DNA of 64,000 nt, taken from contig NZ_LZLV01000117.1 in NCBI RefSeq assembly GCF_001673405.1, positions 32,098 through 96,097 on the forward strand, in the 5' to 3' direction. The DNA comes from Mycobacterium sp. 1245111.1. Lineage in GTDB: Bacteria > Actinomycetota > Actinomycetes > Mycobacteriales > Mycobacteriaceae. Below are positions 33,574 through 42,925 of this stretch, in pieces (position 1 is the first letter of the stretch; every line of letters starts with the position of its first letter). The notes beneath the pieces are model-generated. The model did not search any database. It was given only the letters and a program-made list of their open reading frames with translations, and was not told the origin of the DNA. Position numbers and translations under genes: made by a program.

Positions 33574-33885
33574 GGGAGCCACCTAGTCGCGCCTCTCCGT
33601 TGGGGACACGCGACCGGCCCCACGGTCTCAAAGGCGTTGTCGGACGGTTTTGTCATGGCCCCATTTATCGAGGCGATGAGGAGAGCTTAGTTGAACTATG
33701 TCTAACACCGACGATCGACGCGAGGTGAGCGCCTCGCGCCGTACTTATGTCAACCGGTATGAACTGCGGATAATCTAACAGCCGAAGGCTAATTAAGCGG
33801 TTAAATGCAACCTACTGGTCTCTAGAGGCTTCGATAACATCCCGGAGGCACGTTTCTTTGCGGCGTCCCTGCCAGGCGCGCGAAG
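33574..33885. other. intergenic region upstream of the second ScbR-like gene (312 bp)
   Basis: No gene is seen. It is AT-richer than its surroundings and carries a hairpin CGCGAGG-(6)-CCTCGCG at 33719-33738, and two imperfect direct repeats of the form TGAACT...TCTAAC (about 33692 and 33761). It presumably holds the promoter of the leftward regulator gene and the 3' end of the tRNA transcript. Confidence 0.45.
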
Positions 33886-33957
33886 CTCCGTCGCCAGGAC
33901 TCGAACCTGAACTGTCTGAACCAAAATCAGAAGTGCTGCCGATTACACCACGACGGA
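33886..33957 (-). tRNA. tRNA-Gln (anticodon UUG)
   Basis: On the minus strand a 72-base cloverleaf folds. The acceptor stem TCCGTCG pairs with CGACGGA, the D-arm contains GTGTAATCGGCAGCAC, and the anticodon stem-loop is TTCTGA-TTTTGGT-TCAGA with anticodon TTG. The T-arm is GGTTCGAGTCC and the discriminator is G. CCA is not encoded. It reads CAA codons for glutamine. Confidence 0.96.
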
Positions 33958-34002
33958 TCACTGCGACCAGCGGTCAAAACCGCGTCCACTCTAGACGACG
34001 GC

Positions 34003-34022
34003 GCGCTCCGGACGCGGAGCGC
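34003..34022. other. GC-rich hairpin between tRNA-Gln and the TetR gene
   Basis: GCGCTCCG-GACG-CGGAGCGC is a perfect 8-bp stem with a 4-base loop, with no T-run on either side. It lies upstream of both the leftward tRNA and the rightward TetR gene (34046). It could be an operator for the TetR protein or a structural element; the function is not known. Confidence 0.4.
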
Positions 34023-34045
34023 AACCGGGAGATAACCTGTTAGAC

Positions 34046-34681
34046 GTGGCCGCGCCGGACAAGGAAACCAAGCCGCCCCGAACCCGGATGACCGGTAGCG
34101 AGCGTCGCCACCAACTGATCGACATCGCGCGGTCGCTGTTCGCCGAGCGAGGCTACGAGGGAACGTCGATCGAGGAGATCGCGCTTCGGGCCAACGTCTC
34201 CAAGCCGGTCGTCTACGAGCACTTCGGCGGCAAGGAAGGCCTCTACGCGGTGGTCGTCGACCGGGAGATGTCGGCCTTGCTGGACCGCATCACGTCATCG
34301 CTGACCAACAACCGCTCCCGGGTGCGGGTCGAGACGGTCGCCCTGGCGCTGCTGACCTATGTCGAGGAACACACCGACGGGTTCCGCATCATGATCCGCG
34401 ACTCGCCCGCCTCGATCAGTTCGGGCACCTATTCCAGCCTGCTCAACGACGCCGTCAACCAGGTCAGCTCGATCCTGGCCGGTGATTTCGCTCGTCGCGG
34501 CCTGGACTCCGACCTCGCTCCGCTCTACGCGCAGGCGCTGGTCGGATCGGTGTCGATGACCGCGCAGTGGTGGCTCGACACCCGAGAGCCCAAGAAGGAA
34601 GTGGTCGCCGCCCACCTGGTCAACCTGGTGTGGAACGGCCTGACCCATCTCGAGGCCGACCCGCACCTGGCCGACGAGTAG
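34046..34681 (+). CDS. TetR-family transcriptional regulator (Rv1019-like)
   Basis: A 211-residue TetR regulator with a strong helix-turn-helix region (TSIEEIALRANVSKPVVYEHFGG) and C-terminal VNLVWNGLTHL. Its position directly before mfd matches Rv1019 of M. tuberculosis, an autoregulated TetR protein. GTG 34046 starts MAAPDKETK; ATG 34088 (MTGSERRHQ) is a shorter option. The 119-bp gap to mfd holds no obvious terminator, so read-through into mfd and mazG is possible. Confidence 0.88.
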   Translation: MAAPDKETKPPRTRMTGSERRHQLIDIARSLFAERGYEGTSIEEIALRANVSKPVVYEHFGGKEGLYAVVVDREMSALLDRITSSLTNNRSRVRVETVALALLTYVEEHTDGFRIMIRDSPASISSGTYSSLLNDAVNQVSSILAGDFARRGLDSDLAPLYAQALVGSVSMTAQWWLDTREPKKEVVAAHLVNLVWNGLTHLEADPHLADE

Positions 34682-34800
34682 TGCCGATTCACCAGCGCGA
34701 CAGTCTATTTCGCCCCGTAGAGCGACACCCGAGCGCCGTGGAGTCCTCGAGGCGGTCGGCCGAAAATTGACGGTGCTGGGCCCCATACAATGGGGAGATC

Positions 34801-37800
34801 ATGACCGCAGGGGGGCCAGAAATCAGAGAGACCCCGATTGCGGGGCTGGTGGACGTGGCGCTGCGCGCGCCGACGCTGCAGCGACTCATCGATCTGGCGG
34901 CTGACCGGCCCGAGGAATTGGCGTTGGTCGGTCCGGCCAGCGCTCGACTGTTCGTCGGCTGTGCCCTGGCCCGGCAGGGGCCGCTGCTCATCGTCACCGC
35001 GACGGGCCGGGAGGCCGACGACCTCACCGCCGAATTGCGCGGCGTCGTCGGCGACGCGGTGGCGATGTTCCCGTCGTGGGAGACGTTGCCGCACGAGCGG
35101 CTCTCGCCCGGTGTCGACACCATGGGCGCCCGGATGATGCTGCTGCGCCGGCTGGCCCACCCGCAGGACGCCCGGCTCGGGCCGCCGCTGCAGGTGGTGG
35201 TCACCGCGGTGCGCTCGCTGCTGCAGCCGATGGCCTCCCGACTCGGCCTGACCGAGCCGCTGACGCTTGCCCCCGGCGATGAGCTGGCATTCGAAGACGT
35301 CATCACGCGGCTGGTCGAGCTGGCGTACACCCGAGTGGACATGGTCGGCAAGCGAGGTGAATTCGCGGTTCGCGGCGGCATTCTCGACGTCTTCGCCCCG
35401 ACCGCCGAGCACCCGGTGCGGGTGGAGTTCTGGGGCGACGAGGTCAGCGAGATGCGGATGTTCTCGGTGGCCGATCAGCGGTCTATCCCCGAGATCAGCG
35501 TCGACAACCTGGTCGCGGTGGCCTGCCGCGAGCTGTTGCTGACCGACGACGTGCGGGCCCGGGCGGCCGAGTTGGCCGGACGCCAGCCGCCGGCCGAGCA
35601 CGGCGTCACCGGCGGCGTCGGCGACATGCTGGCCAAGCTCGCCGAGGGCATCCCGGTCGACGGCATGGAGGCGTTGCTTCCGGTGCTGCGGCCTGACGAC
35701 GTGACGTTGCTCACCGACCAGCTGGCCGATGGCACGCCGGTGTTGGTCTGCGACCCGGAGAAGGTCCGCACCCGGGCCGCGGATCTGATCAAGACCGGGC
35801 GCGAATTCCTCGACGCGTCATGGTCGGTGGCGGCGGTGGGTGGTGATTCGCCGATCGACGTCGAGCAGCTCGGCGGATCGGGGTTCCGCGAGCTCGACGA
35901 GGTGCGCGAGGCGGCGCGTCAATCCGGGCACCCGTGGTGGACGCTGTCGCAGCTGTCCGACGAGTCGGCGATCGAACTGGACATCCGCGCCGCGCCCTCG
36001 GCGCGGGGTCATCAGCGCGATATCGACGAGATCTTCGCGATGCTGCGCGCCCACGTCGCGACTGGCGGAGTGGCCGCCGTCGTCGCGCCCGGCGCCGGAA
36101 CCGCGCACCGCGTCGTCGAGCAGCTGGCTGAATCCGATACGCCCGCAACGATGTTGGAGTCCGGTGCCGAACCCAAACCCGGCGTAGTCGGCGTGCTCAA
36201 AGGCCCATTGCACGACGGGCTCGTCCTGCCGGGTGCGGGCCTGGTGATCATCACCGAAACCGACCTGACCGGCAACCGGGTCACCGCGACCGACGGCAAA
36301 CGCCTTGCCGCCAAACGTCGTAACACCGTCGATCCGCTGGCCCTGACCGCGGGCGACCTGGTGGTGCACGATCAGCACGGCATCGGCCGGTTCGTCGAGA
36401 TGACCGAACGTACCGTCGGCGGCGCGCGTCGGGAATACCTGGTGCTGGAGTACGCCTCGAGCAAGCGAGGCCAGAACGTCTCCGACAAGCTCTACGTCCC
36501 GATGGATTCGCTGGACCAGCTGTCGAGGTACGTCGGTGGGCAGGCGCCCTCGCTGAGCCGGCTGGGTGGCAGCGACTGGTCGAACACCAAAACCAAAGCG
36601 CGCAAGGCGGTTCGGGAGATTGCGGGCGAGCTGGTGGCACTCTACGCCAAACGCCAGGCCACCGCGGGGCACGCGTTCGGCCCGGACACCCCCTGGCAGG
36701 CCGAGATGGAAGACGCGTTCGGCTTCACCGAAACCGTGGATCAGCTCACCGCGATCACCGAGGTCAAGGCTGACATGGAAAAGCCGGTGCCGATGGACCG
36801 GGTGATCTGTGGCGACGTCGGCTACGGCAAGACCGAGATCGCGGTCCGGGCGGCGTTCAAAGCGGTGCAGGACGGCAAGCAGGTCGCGGTGCTGGTGCCC
36901 ACGACGCTGTTGGCCGACCAGCATCTGCAGACCTTCTCCGCGCGGATGGCCGGCTTCCCGGTCCGGATCAAAGGCCTGTCCCGATTCACCGAACCGGCCG
37001 AATCCCGTTCTGTCCTCGACGGTTTGGCCGACGGCACGGTCGACATCGTGATCGGCACCCACCGGTTGCTGCAGACCGGGGTGCGGTGGAAAGACCTCGG
37101 ACTGGTGGTCGTCGACGAGGAGCAGCGCTTCGGTGTCGAGCACAAGGAGCACATCAAGTCGTTGCGCACCCACGTCGACGTCCTGACGATGAGCGCCACC
37201 CCGATCCCGCGCACGCTGGAGATGAGTCTGGCCGGCATCCGCGAGATGTCGACGATCCTGACTCCGCCGGAGGAGCGCTACCCGGTGCTGACCTACGTCG
37301 GCGCGCACGACGACAAGCAGGTCGCCGCCGCGCTGCGCCGTGAGTTGTTGCGCGACGGCCAGGCGTTCTACGTGCACAACCGGGTCAGCTCGATCGACGC
37401 GGCCGCGGCACGGGTGCGCGAACTCGTACCCGAAGCCAAAGTCGCTGTGGCACACGGCCAGATGAACGAGGACCTGCTGGAGACCACCGTCGAGGGGTTC
37501 TGGAACCGAGAGTTCGACATCCTGGTCTGCACCACGATCGTCGAGACCGGCCTGGACATCTCCAACGCCAACACGCTGATCGTGGAGCGAGCCGACACCT
37601 TCGGTCTGTCCCAGCTGCACCAGCTGCGGGGCCGGGTCGGTCGTAGCCGCGAACGCGGCTATGCCTACTTCCTGTATCCGCCGAACAACCCGCTCACCGA
37701 AACCGCCTACGACCGGCTGGCGACGATCGCCCAGAACAACGACCTGGGCGCCGGCATGGCGGTGGCGATGAAGGACCTGGAGATCCGCGGCGCCGGCAAC

Positions 37801-38442
37801 GTGCTTGGCGCCGAGCAATCAGGGCACGTCGCCGGGGTGGGCTTCGACCTCTACGTCCGCCTGGTCGGCGAGGCGGTCGAGGCCTACCGGGCCGCGGCCG
37901 ACGGGCAGACCGTCGTCAGCACCGAGGAACCCAAGGATGTCCGGATCGACCTCCCGGTCGATGCCCATCTGCCGCCGGACTACATCCCCAGCGACCGGTT
38001 GCGGCTGGAGGGCTATCGGCGACTGGCCGCCGCATCGGACGACACGCAGATCGACGCTGTCATTGAGGAATTGATCGACCGCTACGGAGCGCTGCCCGAA
38101 ACCGCGGAGCTACTGGTGGCCGTCGCGCGACTGCGGCTGATCTGTCGCGCCGCGGGCATCACCGAGGTGTCGACGGCATCGGCGGCCACGCTGAGGTTGT
38201 CGCCGCTGACCCTGCCGGACTCCGCACAGGTGCGGCTGGCCCGCCGGTATCCGGGCGCGCGCTACCGCGCCACCACGTCGACGGTGCAGGTGCCGATCCC
38301 GCGGGCCGGCGGCGTGGGTGCACCGCGGATCCGCGACCTCGAATTGGTTCAGTTCGTCGGCCAATTGGTGGCGGCGCTGGTCGGCAAACCAGGAGAATCG
38401 ACGCCGATAGACACGCCGGGGCAGGAGAGGCAGGCGCGATGA
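34801..38442 (+). CDS. mfd: transcription-repair coupling factor Mfd
   Basis: A 1213-residue translocase that removes stalled RNA polymerase and recruits UvrA. The UvrB-like N-terminal module reads LPHERLSPGVDTMGARM in parts. The RNA-polymerase-interacting CarD-like domain is near 520-600 (LVVHDQHGIGRFVEMTERTV in parts). The SF2 helicase core has Walker A GDVGYGKTEIA, VVDEEQRFGVEHKE, MSATPIPRTLEMSL and QLRGRVGRSRERGYAYF. The C-terminal TRCF domain is present. ATG 34801 follows a GGGGAG site. Its stop overlaps a MIRU-like mini-ORF leading to mazG. Confidence 0.98.
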   Translation: MTAGGPEIRETPIAGLVDVALRAPTLQRLIDLAADRPEELALVGPASARLFVGCALARQGPLLIVTATGREADDLTAELRGVVGDAVAMFPSWETLPHERLSPGVDTMGARMMLLRRLAHPQDARLGPPLQVVVTAVRSLLQPMASRLGLTEPLTLAPGDELAFEDVITRLVELAYTRVDMVGKRGEFAVRGGILDVFAPTAEHPVRVEFWGDEVSEMRMFSVADQRSIPEISVDNLVAVACRELLLTDDVRARAAELAGRQPPAEHGVTGGVGDMLAKLAEGIPVDGMEALLPVLRPDDVTLLTDQLADGTPVLVCDPEKVRTRAADLIKTGREFLDASWSVAAVGGDSPIDVEQLGGSGFRELDEVREAARQSGHPWWTLSQLSDESAIELDIRAAPSARGHQRDIDEIFAMLRAHVATGGVAAVVAPGAGTAHRVVEQLAESDTPATMLESGAEPKPGVVGVLKGPLHDGLVLPGAGLVIITETDLTGNRVTATDGKRLAAKRRNTVDPLALTAGDLVVHDQHGIGRFVEMTERTVGGARREYLVLEYASSKRGQNVSDKLYVPMDSLDQLSRYVGGQAPSLSRLGGSDWSNTKTKARKAVREIAGELVALYAKRQATAGHAFGPDTPWQAEMEDAFGFTETVDQLTAITEVKADMEKPVPMDRVICGDVGYGKTEIAVRAAFKAVQDGKQVAVLVPTTLLADQHLQTFSARMAGFPVRIKGLSRFTEPAESRSVLDGLADGTVDIVIGTHRLLQTGVRWKDLGLVVVDEEQRFGVEHKEHIKSLRTHVDVLTMSATPIPRTLEMSLAGIREMSTILTPPEERYPVLTYVGAHDDKQVAAALRRELLRDGQAFYVHNRVSSIDAAAARVRELVPEAKVAVAHGQMNEDLLETTVEGFWNREFDILVCTTIVETGLDISNANTLIVERADTFGLSQLHQLRGRVGRSRERGYAYFLYPPNNPLTETAYDRLATIAQNNDLGAGMAVAMKDLEIRGAGNVLGAEQSGHVAGVGFDLYVRLVGEAVEAYRAAADGQTVVSTEEPKDVRIDLPVDAHLPPDYIPSDRLRLEGYRRLAAASDDTQIDAVIEELIDRYGALPETAELLVAVARLRLICRAAGITEVSTASAATLRLSPLTLPDSAQVRLARRYPGARYRATTSTVQVPIPRAGGVGAPRIRDLELVQFVGQLVAALVGKPGESTPIDTPGQERQAR

Positions 38443-38489
38443 CACGCGCCAACGACGATGACGCCGGGGTTGAGGAGTGGCGCCCATGA
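38439..38489 (+). repeat. MIRU-like interspersed repeat (short form) between mfd and mazG
   Basis: A 51-base element encodes a 16-codon mini-ORF (MTRANDDDAGVEEWRP). Its ATG overlaps the mfd stop (ATGA) and its TGA overlaps the mazG start (ATGA). Both ends closely match the element at 57355-57435: 5' end ATGA..CGCGCCA.CGACGAT and 3' end GAGTGGCGCC.ATGA. Mycobacterial interspersed repetitive units are known to insert in this way at overlapping stop/start codons and to keep translation coupled. Confidence 0.75.
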
Positions 38490-39478
38490 CTGTCGTCCTC
38501 GTGGACCCGCGGCGGCCGTCGCTGGTGCCAGTGGAGGCCATCGAGCTGCTCTCCGGTGAGGTTCAGTACACCGAAGAGATGCCGGTCGCGGTGCCCTGGT
38601 CACTGCCCGCGGCGCGCCCGGCGCACACCGGGGAGGACGCGCCGGTGCTGCTGTCTTCGGATCCCGAGCACCCAGCGGTGACCGCTCGGTTGGCCGCCGG
38701 AGAGCGGCTGATCTCCGCGCCCGGCCCGCAGCCCGGGGAGCGGCTGGTGGACGCCGTCGCGATGATGGACAAACTGCGGACCGCCGGGCCCTGGGAGAGC
38801 ACGCAGACCCACGACTCGCTGCGTCGCTTCCTCTTGGAGGAAACCTACGAACTGTTCGACGCGGTGCGCAGCGGCGACGCCGATTCGCTGCGCGACGAAC
38901 TCGGAGACGTGTTGCTGCAAGTGCTGTTTCATGCGCGCATCGCCGAGGATGCACCGGCGCATGCCTTCGCCATCGACGACGTCGCCGACGCACTGCTCCG
39001 CAAACTCGGCAACCGTGCTCCGGGAGTGCTTGCCGGAGAATCGATTTCGCTCGACGAACAGATGGCTCAATGGGAGGAGCGCAAGGCTCAGGAGAAGCCG
39101 CGCAACTCGCTGATGGATAACGTCCCCACCGGGCAACCGGCTCTAGCGTTGGCGCGCAAGGTGATTCAGCGGGTCGTTAAGGCCGGCTTCCCGGCGGACC
39201 TGATTCCGGCGAACGTTACGTCGATTACGGTGACCGCCGACGTCGACGCCGAAGACTCCTTGCGTTCCGCGGTACTGGCGTTCATGGACACCGTTCGCGG
39301 CGTCGAAAAGGCGGTCGCCATGGAGCGTCGCTCGGGCGACGTTCCCGTCGAGCTGGACGTCGCCCCGGTCGGCTCCATCACTGAAGACGAATGGCGTGCC
39401 TGTTGGCCGGTGGCCGGCGCCGAACCTGACTCCGATGCCGAGGCCCCGCCGGAGACATCGGAGCCCGACGGGGCGTGA
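38486..39478 (+). CDS. mazG: nucleoside triphosphate pyrophosphohydrolase MazG
   Basis: A 330-residue MazG protein hydrolysing (d)NTPs, including oxidised ones, to monophosphate. The catalytic acidic motif is RFLLEETYELFDAV followed by LRDELGDVLLQVLFHARIAED (in parts). The N-terminal 90 residues are an extra mycobacterial extension. The C-terminal half is divergent (VIQRVVKAGFPADLI). ATG 38486 is joined to the MIRU-like mini-ORF by ATGA, so translation probably depends on mfd and the mini-ORF. Confidence 0.93.
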   Translation: MTVVLVDPRRPSLVPVEAIELLSGEVQYTEEMPVAVPWSLPAARPAHTGEDAPVLLSSDPEHPAVTARLAAGERLISAPGPQPGERLVDAVAMMDKLRTAGPWESTQTHDSLRRFLLEETYELFDAVRSGDADSLRDELGDVLLQVLFHARIAEDAPAHAFAIDDVADALLRKLGNRAPGVLAGESISLDEQMAQWEERKAQEKPRNSLMDNVPTGQPALALARKVIQRVVKAGFPADLIPANVTSITVTADVDAEDSLRSAVLAFMDTVRGVEKAVAMERRSGDVPVELDVAPVGSITEDEWRACWPVAGAEPDSDAEAPPETSEPDGA

Positions 39479-39645
39479 CGTTCGACACGCCCGGGCATGG
39501 GATCGTCCGTGGGCTAAACGCAGCGCGGATGCGATCATCGGGGCTGGCCAGGCGCGGTTGGTCGGTTTCCCGACGGCCGCGACGGCCCGACGCACTGGAA
39601 GTGCGTGCGACGATGGTCGGGAAGTCGTGTTTTTAGGGGTGTTGT

Positions 39646-40395
39646 GTGTCGCCGGTCCGTTGGCTGCGCGCGTTGGCCGTGGTAGGCGCAACCGCGCTGC
39701 TGTTGGCATCCAGCTGCTCGTGGCAGCTGGGCCCCATCATTCTCAAAGGTGTCCCGCCACCACGGGGTGCTCTTGTGCCGCCGGTCGACACCTACGCCAA
39801 CGGTCGGCCCGCTGACCAATTGCACGGCTGGGCCGCCGAGCTTGCCCCGGCGCTACACATCCCGGTGACCGCGTTGGAGGCGTACGGCTACGCCGCCCGG
39901 GTGGCGGAGGTGGAGAACCCGAACTGCCATATCGCCTGGACGACGCTGGCCGGCATCGGGCAGGTGGAAAGCCATCACGGCACCTACCATCACGCCACAC
40001 TGTTCCCCAACGGCAACGTGCGTCCGCCGATCCGGGGCGTGGTGCTCGACGGGACCAACGGCACGATGCGCATCATCGACAGCGAGACAGGGATCGGCGC
40101 CGAGCCCGGCGGGATGGCCGGCCAGCCCGACACCGTGCGGGCGATGGGCCCGATGCAATTCATCCCGGAGACATGGCGGGAGTACGGCGTCGACGCCAAC
40201 AACGACGGCAAGGTCGACGTCGACAACATCGACGACGCCGCGCTGTCCGCCGCCGGCTACTTGTGCTGGCGCGGGAAGGATCTCGCCACGCCGCGAGGGT
40301 GGATCACCGCGCTGTGGGCCTACAACGATTCCGATGTCTATGCCCGCGCCGTGCGAGACTGGGCTACCGCCTATGCCGCGGGGCATTCCCTCTGA
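39646..40395 (+). CDS. lpqU: LpqU, MltB-like lytic transglycosylase lipoprotein
   Basis: A 249-residue protein. The signal (WLRALAVVGATALLLASSCSW) ends in a weak lipobox (SSC). A lytic murein transglycosylase domain follows with the catalytic Glu in GIGQVESHHGTY, then AMGPMQFIPETWREYGVDANNDG in parts and YLCWRGKDL. It cuts glycan strands of peptidoglycan with 1,6-anhydro product formation. GTG 39646 is the family start. It precedes eno by 63 bases. The 167-bp gap after mazG shows no gene. Confidence 0.93.
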   Translation: MSPVRWLRALAVVGATALLLASSCSWQLGPIILKGVPPPRGALVPPVDTYANGRPADQLHGWAAELAPALHIPVTALEAYGYAARVAEVENPNCHIAWTTLAGIGQVESHHGTYHHATLFPNGNVRPPIRGVVLDGTNGTMRIIDSETGIGAEPGGMAGQPDTVRAMGPMQFIPETWREYGVDANNDGKVDVDNIDDAALSAAGYLCWRGKDLATPRGWITALWAYNDSDVYARAVRDWATAYAAGHSL

Positions 40396-40458
40396 GCAGG
40401 CTTTAGGCTCTCTAGGGTTACCAGAGACGCTGTAGCCCTCACGACGCAAGGAGAACCA

Positions 40459-41739
40459 GTGCCGATTATCGAGCAGGTCGGTGCCCGCGAAATCCTCGAT
40501 TCCCGCGGCAACCCGACGGTCGAGGTCGAGGTGGCCCTGATCGACGGGACGTTCGCGCGGGCCGCGGTGCCCTCCGGCGCGTCGACCGGCGAGCACGAGG
40601 CCGTCGAGCTGCGCGATGGTGGCGACCGGTATGGCGGCAAGGGCGTCAAGAAGGCAGTCCAAGCCGTGCTCGACGAAATCGCACCGGCCGTGATTGGCCT
40701 CAACGCCGACGACCAGCGTCTGGTCGACCAGGCGCTGCTGGATTTGGACGGCACCCCGGACAAGTCCAGGCTGGGCGCCAACGCCATCCTCGGTGTGTCC
40801 CTGGCGGTGGCCAAGTCGGCCGCCGACTCTTCTGAGTTGCCGCTGTTCCGCTACCTGGGCGGGCCCAACGCGCACATCCTTCCGGTGCCGATGATGAACA
40901 TCCTCAACGGTGGCGCGCACGCCGACACCGCGGTTGACATCCAGGAGTTCATGGTGGCTCCGATCGGAGCGGCGAGTTTTCACGAGGCGCTGCGCTGGGG
41001 CGCCGAGGTCTACCACGCGTTGAAGTCGGCGCTCAAGAAGCAGGGGCTGTCCACCGGCCTGGGTGACGAGGGCGGGTTCGCACCCGATGTGCCGGGAACC
41101 AAAGCCGCGCTGGACATCATCAGCCAGGCCATCGAGTCCACGGGCTTCAAGCTGGGTGCCGATGTGGCATTGGCACTCGACGCCGCGGCGACCGAGTTCT
41201 ACACCGACGGCACCGGGTACCAGTTCGAGAAGAAGACCCGGACCGCCGAAGAGATGTCGCAGTTCTACGCCGAGCTGCTCGACTCCTACCCGCTGGTGTC
41301 GATCGAAGACCCACTGTCGGAGGACGATTGGGACGGCTGGGTGGCGCTGACGACGTCGATCGGTGACCGAGTGCAGATCGTCGGCGACGACCTGTTCGTC
41401 ACCAATCCCGAACGGCTGGAAGAAGGCATCGACAAGGGCGCGGCAAATGCCTTGCTGGTCAAGGTCAATCAGATCGGCACTCTTACCGAGACACTCGACG
41501 CGGTCGCGCTCGCCCACCACAGCGGCTACCGGACGATGATGAGCCACCGCAGCGGCGAGACCGAGGACACCACGATCGCCGACTTGGCGGTCGCAGTCGG
41601 CAGCGGGCAGATCAAGACCGGCGCTCCGGCCCGCAGCGAGCGGGTGGCGAAATACAACCAGCTGCTGCGCATCGAAGAGGCTCTCGGCGACGCCGCCCGC
41701 TACGCCGGTGATCTGGCGTTCCCCAGGTACGCGCCCTAG
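40459..41739 (+). CDS. eno: enolase
   Basis: A 426-residue 2-phosphoglycerate dehydratase of glycolysis, also part of mRNA-decay assemblies in many bacteria. Landmarks are EILDSRGNPTVEVEV, PSGASTGEHEAVELR, the SIEDPLSEDDWDGW metal ligands, the catalytic lysine in ALLVKVNQIGTLTET, and the signature MMSHRSGETEDTTIADLAV. GTG 40459 has an AAGGAG site. An FtsB-like gene, a DUF501 gene and ppx follow in the conserved actinobacterial order. Confidence 0.98.
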   Translation: MPIIEQVGAREILDSRGNPTVEVEVALIDGTFARAAVPSGASTGEHEAVELRDGGDRYGGKGVKKAVQAVLDEIAPAVIGLNADDQRLVDQALLDLDGTPDKSRLGANAILGVSLAVAKSAADSSELPLFRYLGGPNAHILPVPMMNILNGGAHADTAVDIQEFMVAPIGAASFHEALRWGAEVYHALKSALKKQGLSTGLGDEGGFAPDVPGTKAALDIISQAIESTGFKLGADVALALDAAATEFYTDGTGYQFEKKTRTAEEMSQFYAELLDSYPLVSIEDPLSEDDWDGWVALTTSIGDRVQIVGDDLFVTNPERLEEGIDKGAANALLVKVNQIGTLTETLDAVALAHHSGYRTMMSHRSGETEDTTIADLAVAVGSGQIKTGAPARSERVAKYNQLLRIEEALGDAARYAGDLAFPRYAP

Positions 41740-41760
41740 GCCCGACAGCCACTACCTGCC

Positions 41761-42441
41761 ATGCCCGAATCCAAACGGCCAGAACCGAAGCGGCGCTCAC
41801 CGGCGTCGCGTCCGGGTAAGGCCGGCGATTCGGTGTCCGGTCGACCGCGTAAGTCCCCGGCGGCCAAGCGTGGCCCGACGGCGTCGACGCGGGCGATGCC
41901 CGAGGTTGTCGAACCGATTAAGCAGGCGATCGCCGAATCGGCCGAGCAGCGCTCGGATCAGCGACTCGGTCTGACCGCGCGCCGGGCGGCGATTTTGGCG
42001 ACGGTGATCTGTGTGCTGACGCTGACCATCGCGGGCCCCGTTCGCACCTATTTTGCGCAGCGCACCGAGATGAAGCAGCTGGCTGCTTCCGAAGCCGCAC
42101 TGCGCCACCAGATCTCCGATCTCGAACAGCAGAAGGGCAAGCTCGGCGACCCCGTGTACATCGCGGCGCAGGCCCGCGAGCGTCTGGGCTTCGTCATGCC
42201 GGGCGAAATCCCCTATCAGGTGCAGTTGCCGCCGGGAGCGGCGTTGCCCGCCGACCCCGGGTCGCAGCCGAAGACTGCGGTCAGCAACGACCCCTGGTAC
42301 ACGTCGTTGTGGCACACCATCGCCGACGGCCCGCATGGCCCGCCGGCGCCGGTACCTCCACCCCCGGCGCCCAATCCACAGCAACCGGGCCCACAGCAAC
42401 CCGGCCCGCAGCCGCCCAGCCCTGCGCCGCCCGGTGGTTGA
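41761..42441 (+). CDS. FtsB/DivIC-like septum formation initiator
   Basis: A 226-residue bitopic membrane protein. It has a basic, Pro/Ser-rich cytoplasmic N-terminus (1-75), one membrane segment (AAILATVICVLTLTIAGPV) and a coiled coil (RTEMKQLAASEAALRHQISDLEQQ in parts). A DivIC signature (ARERLGFVMPGEIPYQV) follows, and a Pro/Gln-rich tail (NPQQPGPQQPGPQPPSP). FtsB-like proteins join FtsL and FtsQ in the divisome. Its stop overlaps the start of the DUF501 gene. M. tuberculosis Rv1024 is the counterpart. Confidence 0.92.
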   Translation: MPESKRPEPKRRSPASRPGKAGDSVSGRPRKSPAAKRGPTASTRAMPEVVEPIKQAIAESAEQRSDQRLGLTARRAAILATVICVLTLTIAGPVRTYFAQRTEMKQLAASEAALRHQISDLEQQKGKLGDPVYIAAQARERLGFVMPGEIPYQVQLPPGAALPADPGSQPKTAVSNDPWYTSLWHTIADGPHGPPAPVPPPPAPNPQQPGPQQPGPQPPSPAPPGG

Positions 42442-42925
42442 TCCCGCAGACCTCGAGGCGGTCGCCCGTCAGCTCGGCCGCGAGCCGCGCGGAGTGATCG
42501 GCATCGCCTACCGGTGTCCGAACGGCGAGCCGGCAGTGGTCAAGACATCCCCGAAACTCCCTGACGGAACCCCGTTTCCGACGTTGTACTACCTGACGCA
42601 TCCGGTGCTGACCGCCGCCGCGAGCCGGCTCGAGACCACCGGAATGATGCGGGAGATGACCGAGCGCCTGCACTCCGATACCGAGTTGGCCGCCGCCTAC
42701 CGCCGGGCCCACGAGTCGTATCTGGCTGAACGTGACGCCATCGAGCCGTTGGGCACGACGTTCTCCGGCGGCGGCATGCCTCACCGGGTCAAATGCCTGC
42801 ATGTGGTGATCGCGCATTCACTCGCCAAGGGCCGGGGAGTCAACCCGTTCGGCGACGAGGCGCTGGCGGTGTTGGCCGTCGAGCCGTCGATGGTCGGAAT
42901 TCTGATACCGGGGGAGTGGTTGTGA
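42434..42925 (+). CDS. DUF501 protein (Rv1025-like)
   Basis: A 163-residue conserved actinobacterial protein of unknown function. The core reads VIGIAYRCPNGEPAVVKTSP, FPTLYYLTHP, SGGGMPHRVKCLHVVIAHSLAKG in parts, and GVNPFGDEAL. GTG 42434 overlaps the FtsB-like gene's stop by 8 bases, and its own TGA overlaps the ppx GTG (GTGA), so the three are translationally linked. The His and Cys in VKCLHVVIAHSLA are a possible metal or active site (guess). The enolase-FtsB-DUF501-Ppx order is conserved in actinobacteria. Confidence 0.9.
   Translation: MVDPADLEAVARQLGREPRGVIGIAYRCPNGEPAVVKTSPKLPDGTPFPTLYYLTHPVLTAAASRLETTGMMREMTERLHSDTELAAAYRRAHESYLAERDAIEPLGTTFSGGGMPHRVKCLHVVIAHSLAKGRGVNPFGDEALAVLAVEPSMVGILIPGEWL

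Noticed and set aside
33574..33700. Gamma-butyrolactone autoregulatory element (CGGTTTGT-like) near GGACGGTTTTGTCA
   Set aside because: Only one loose half-site is seen; no inverted partner.
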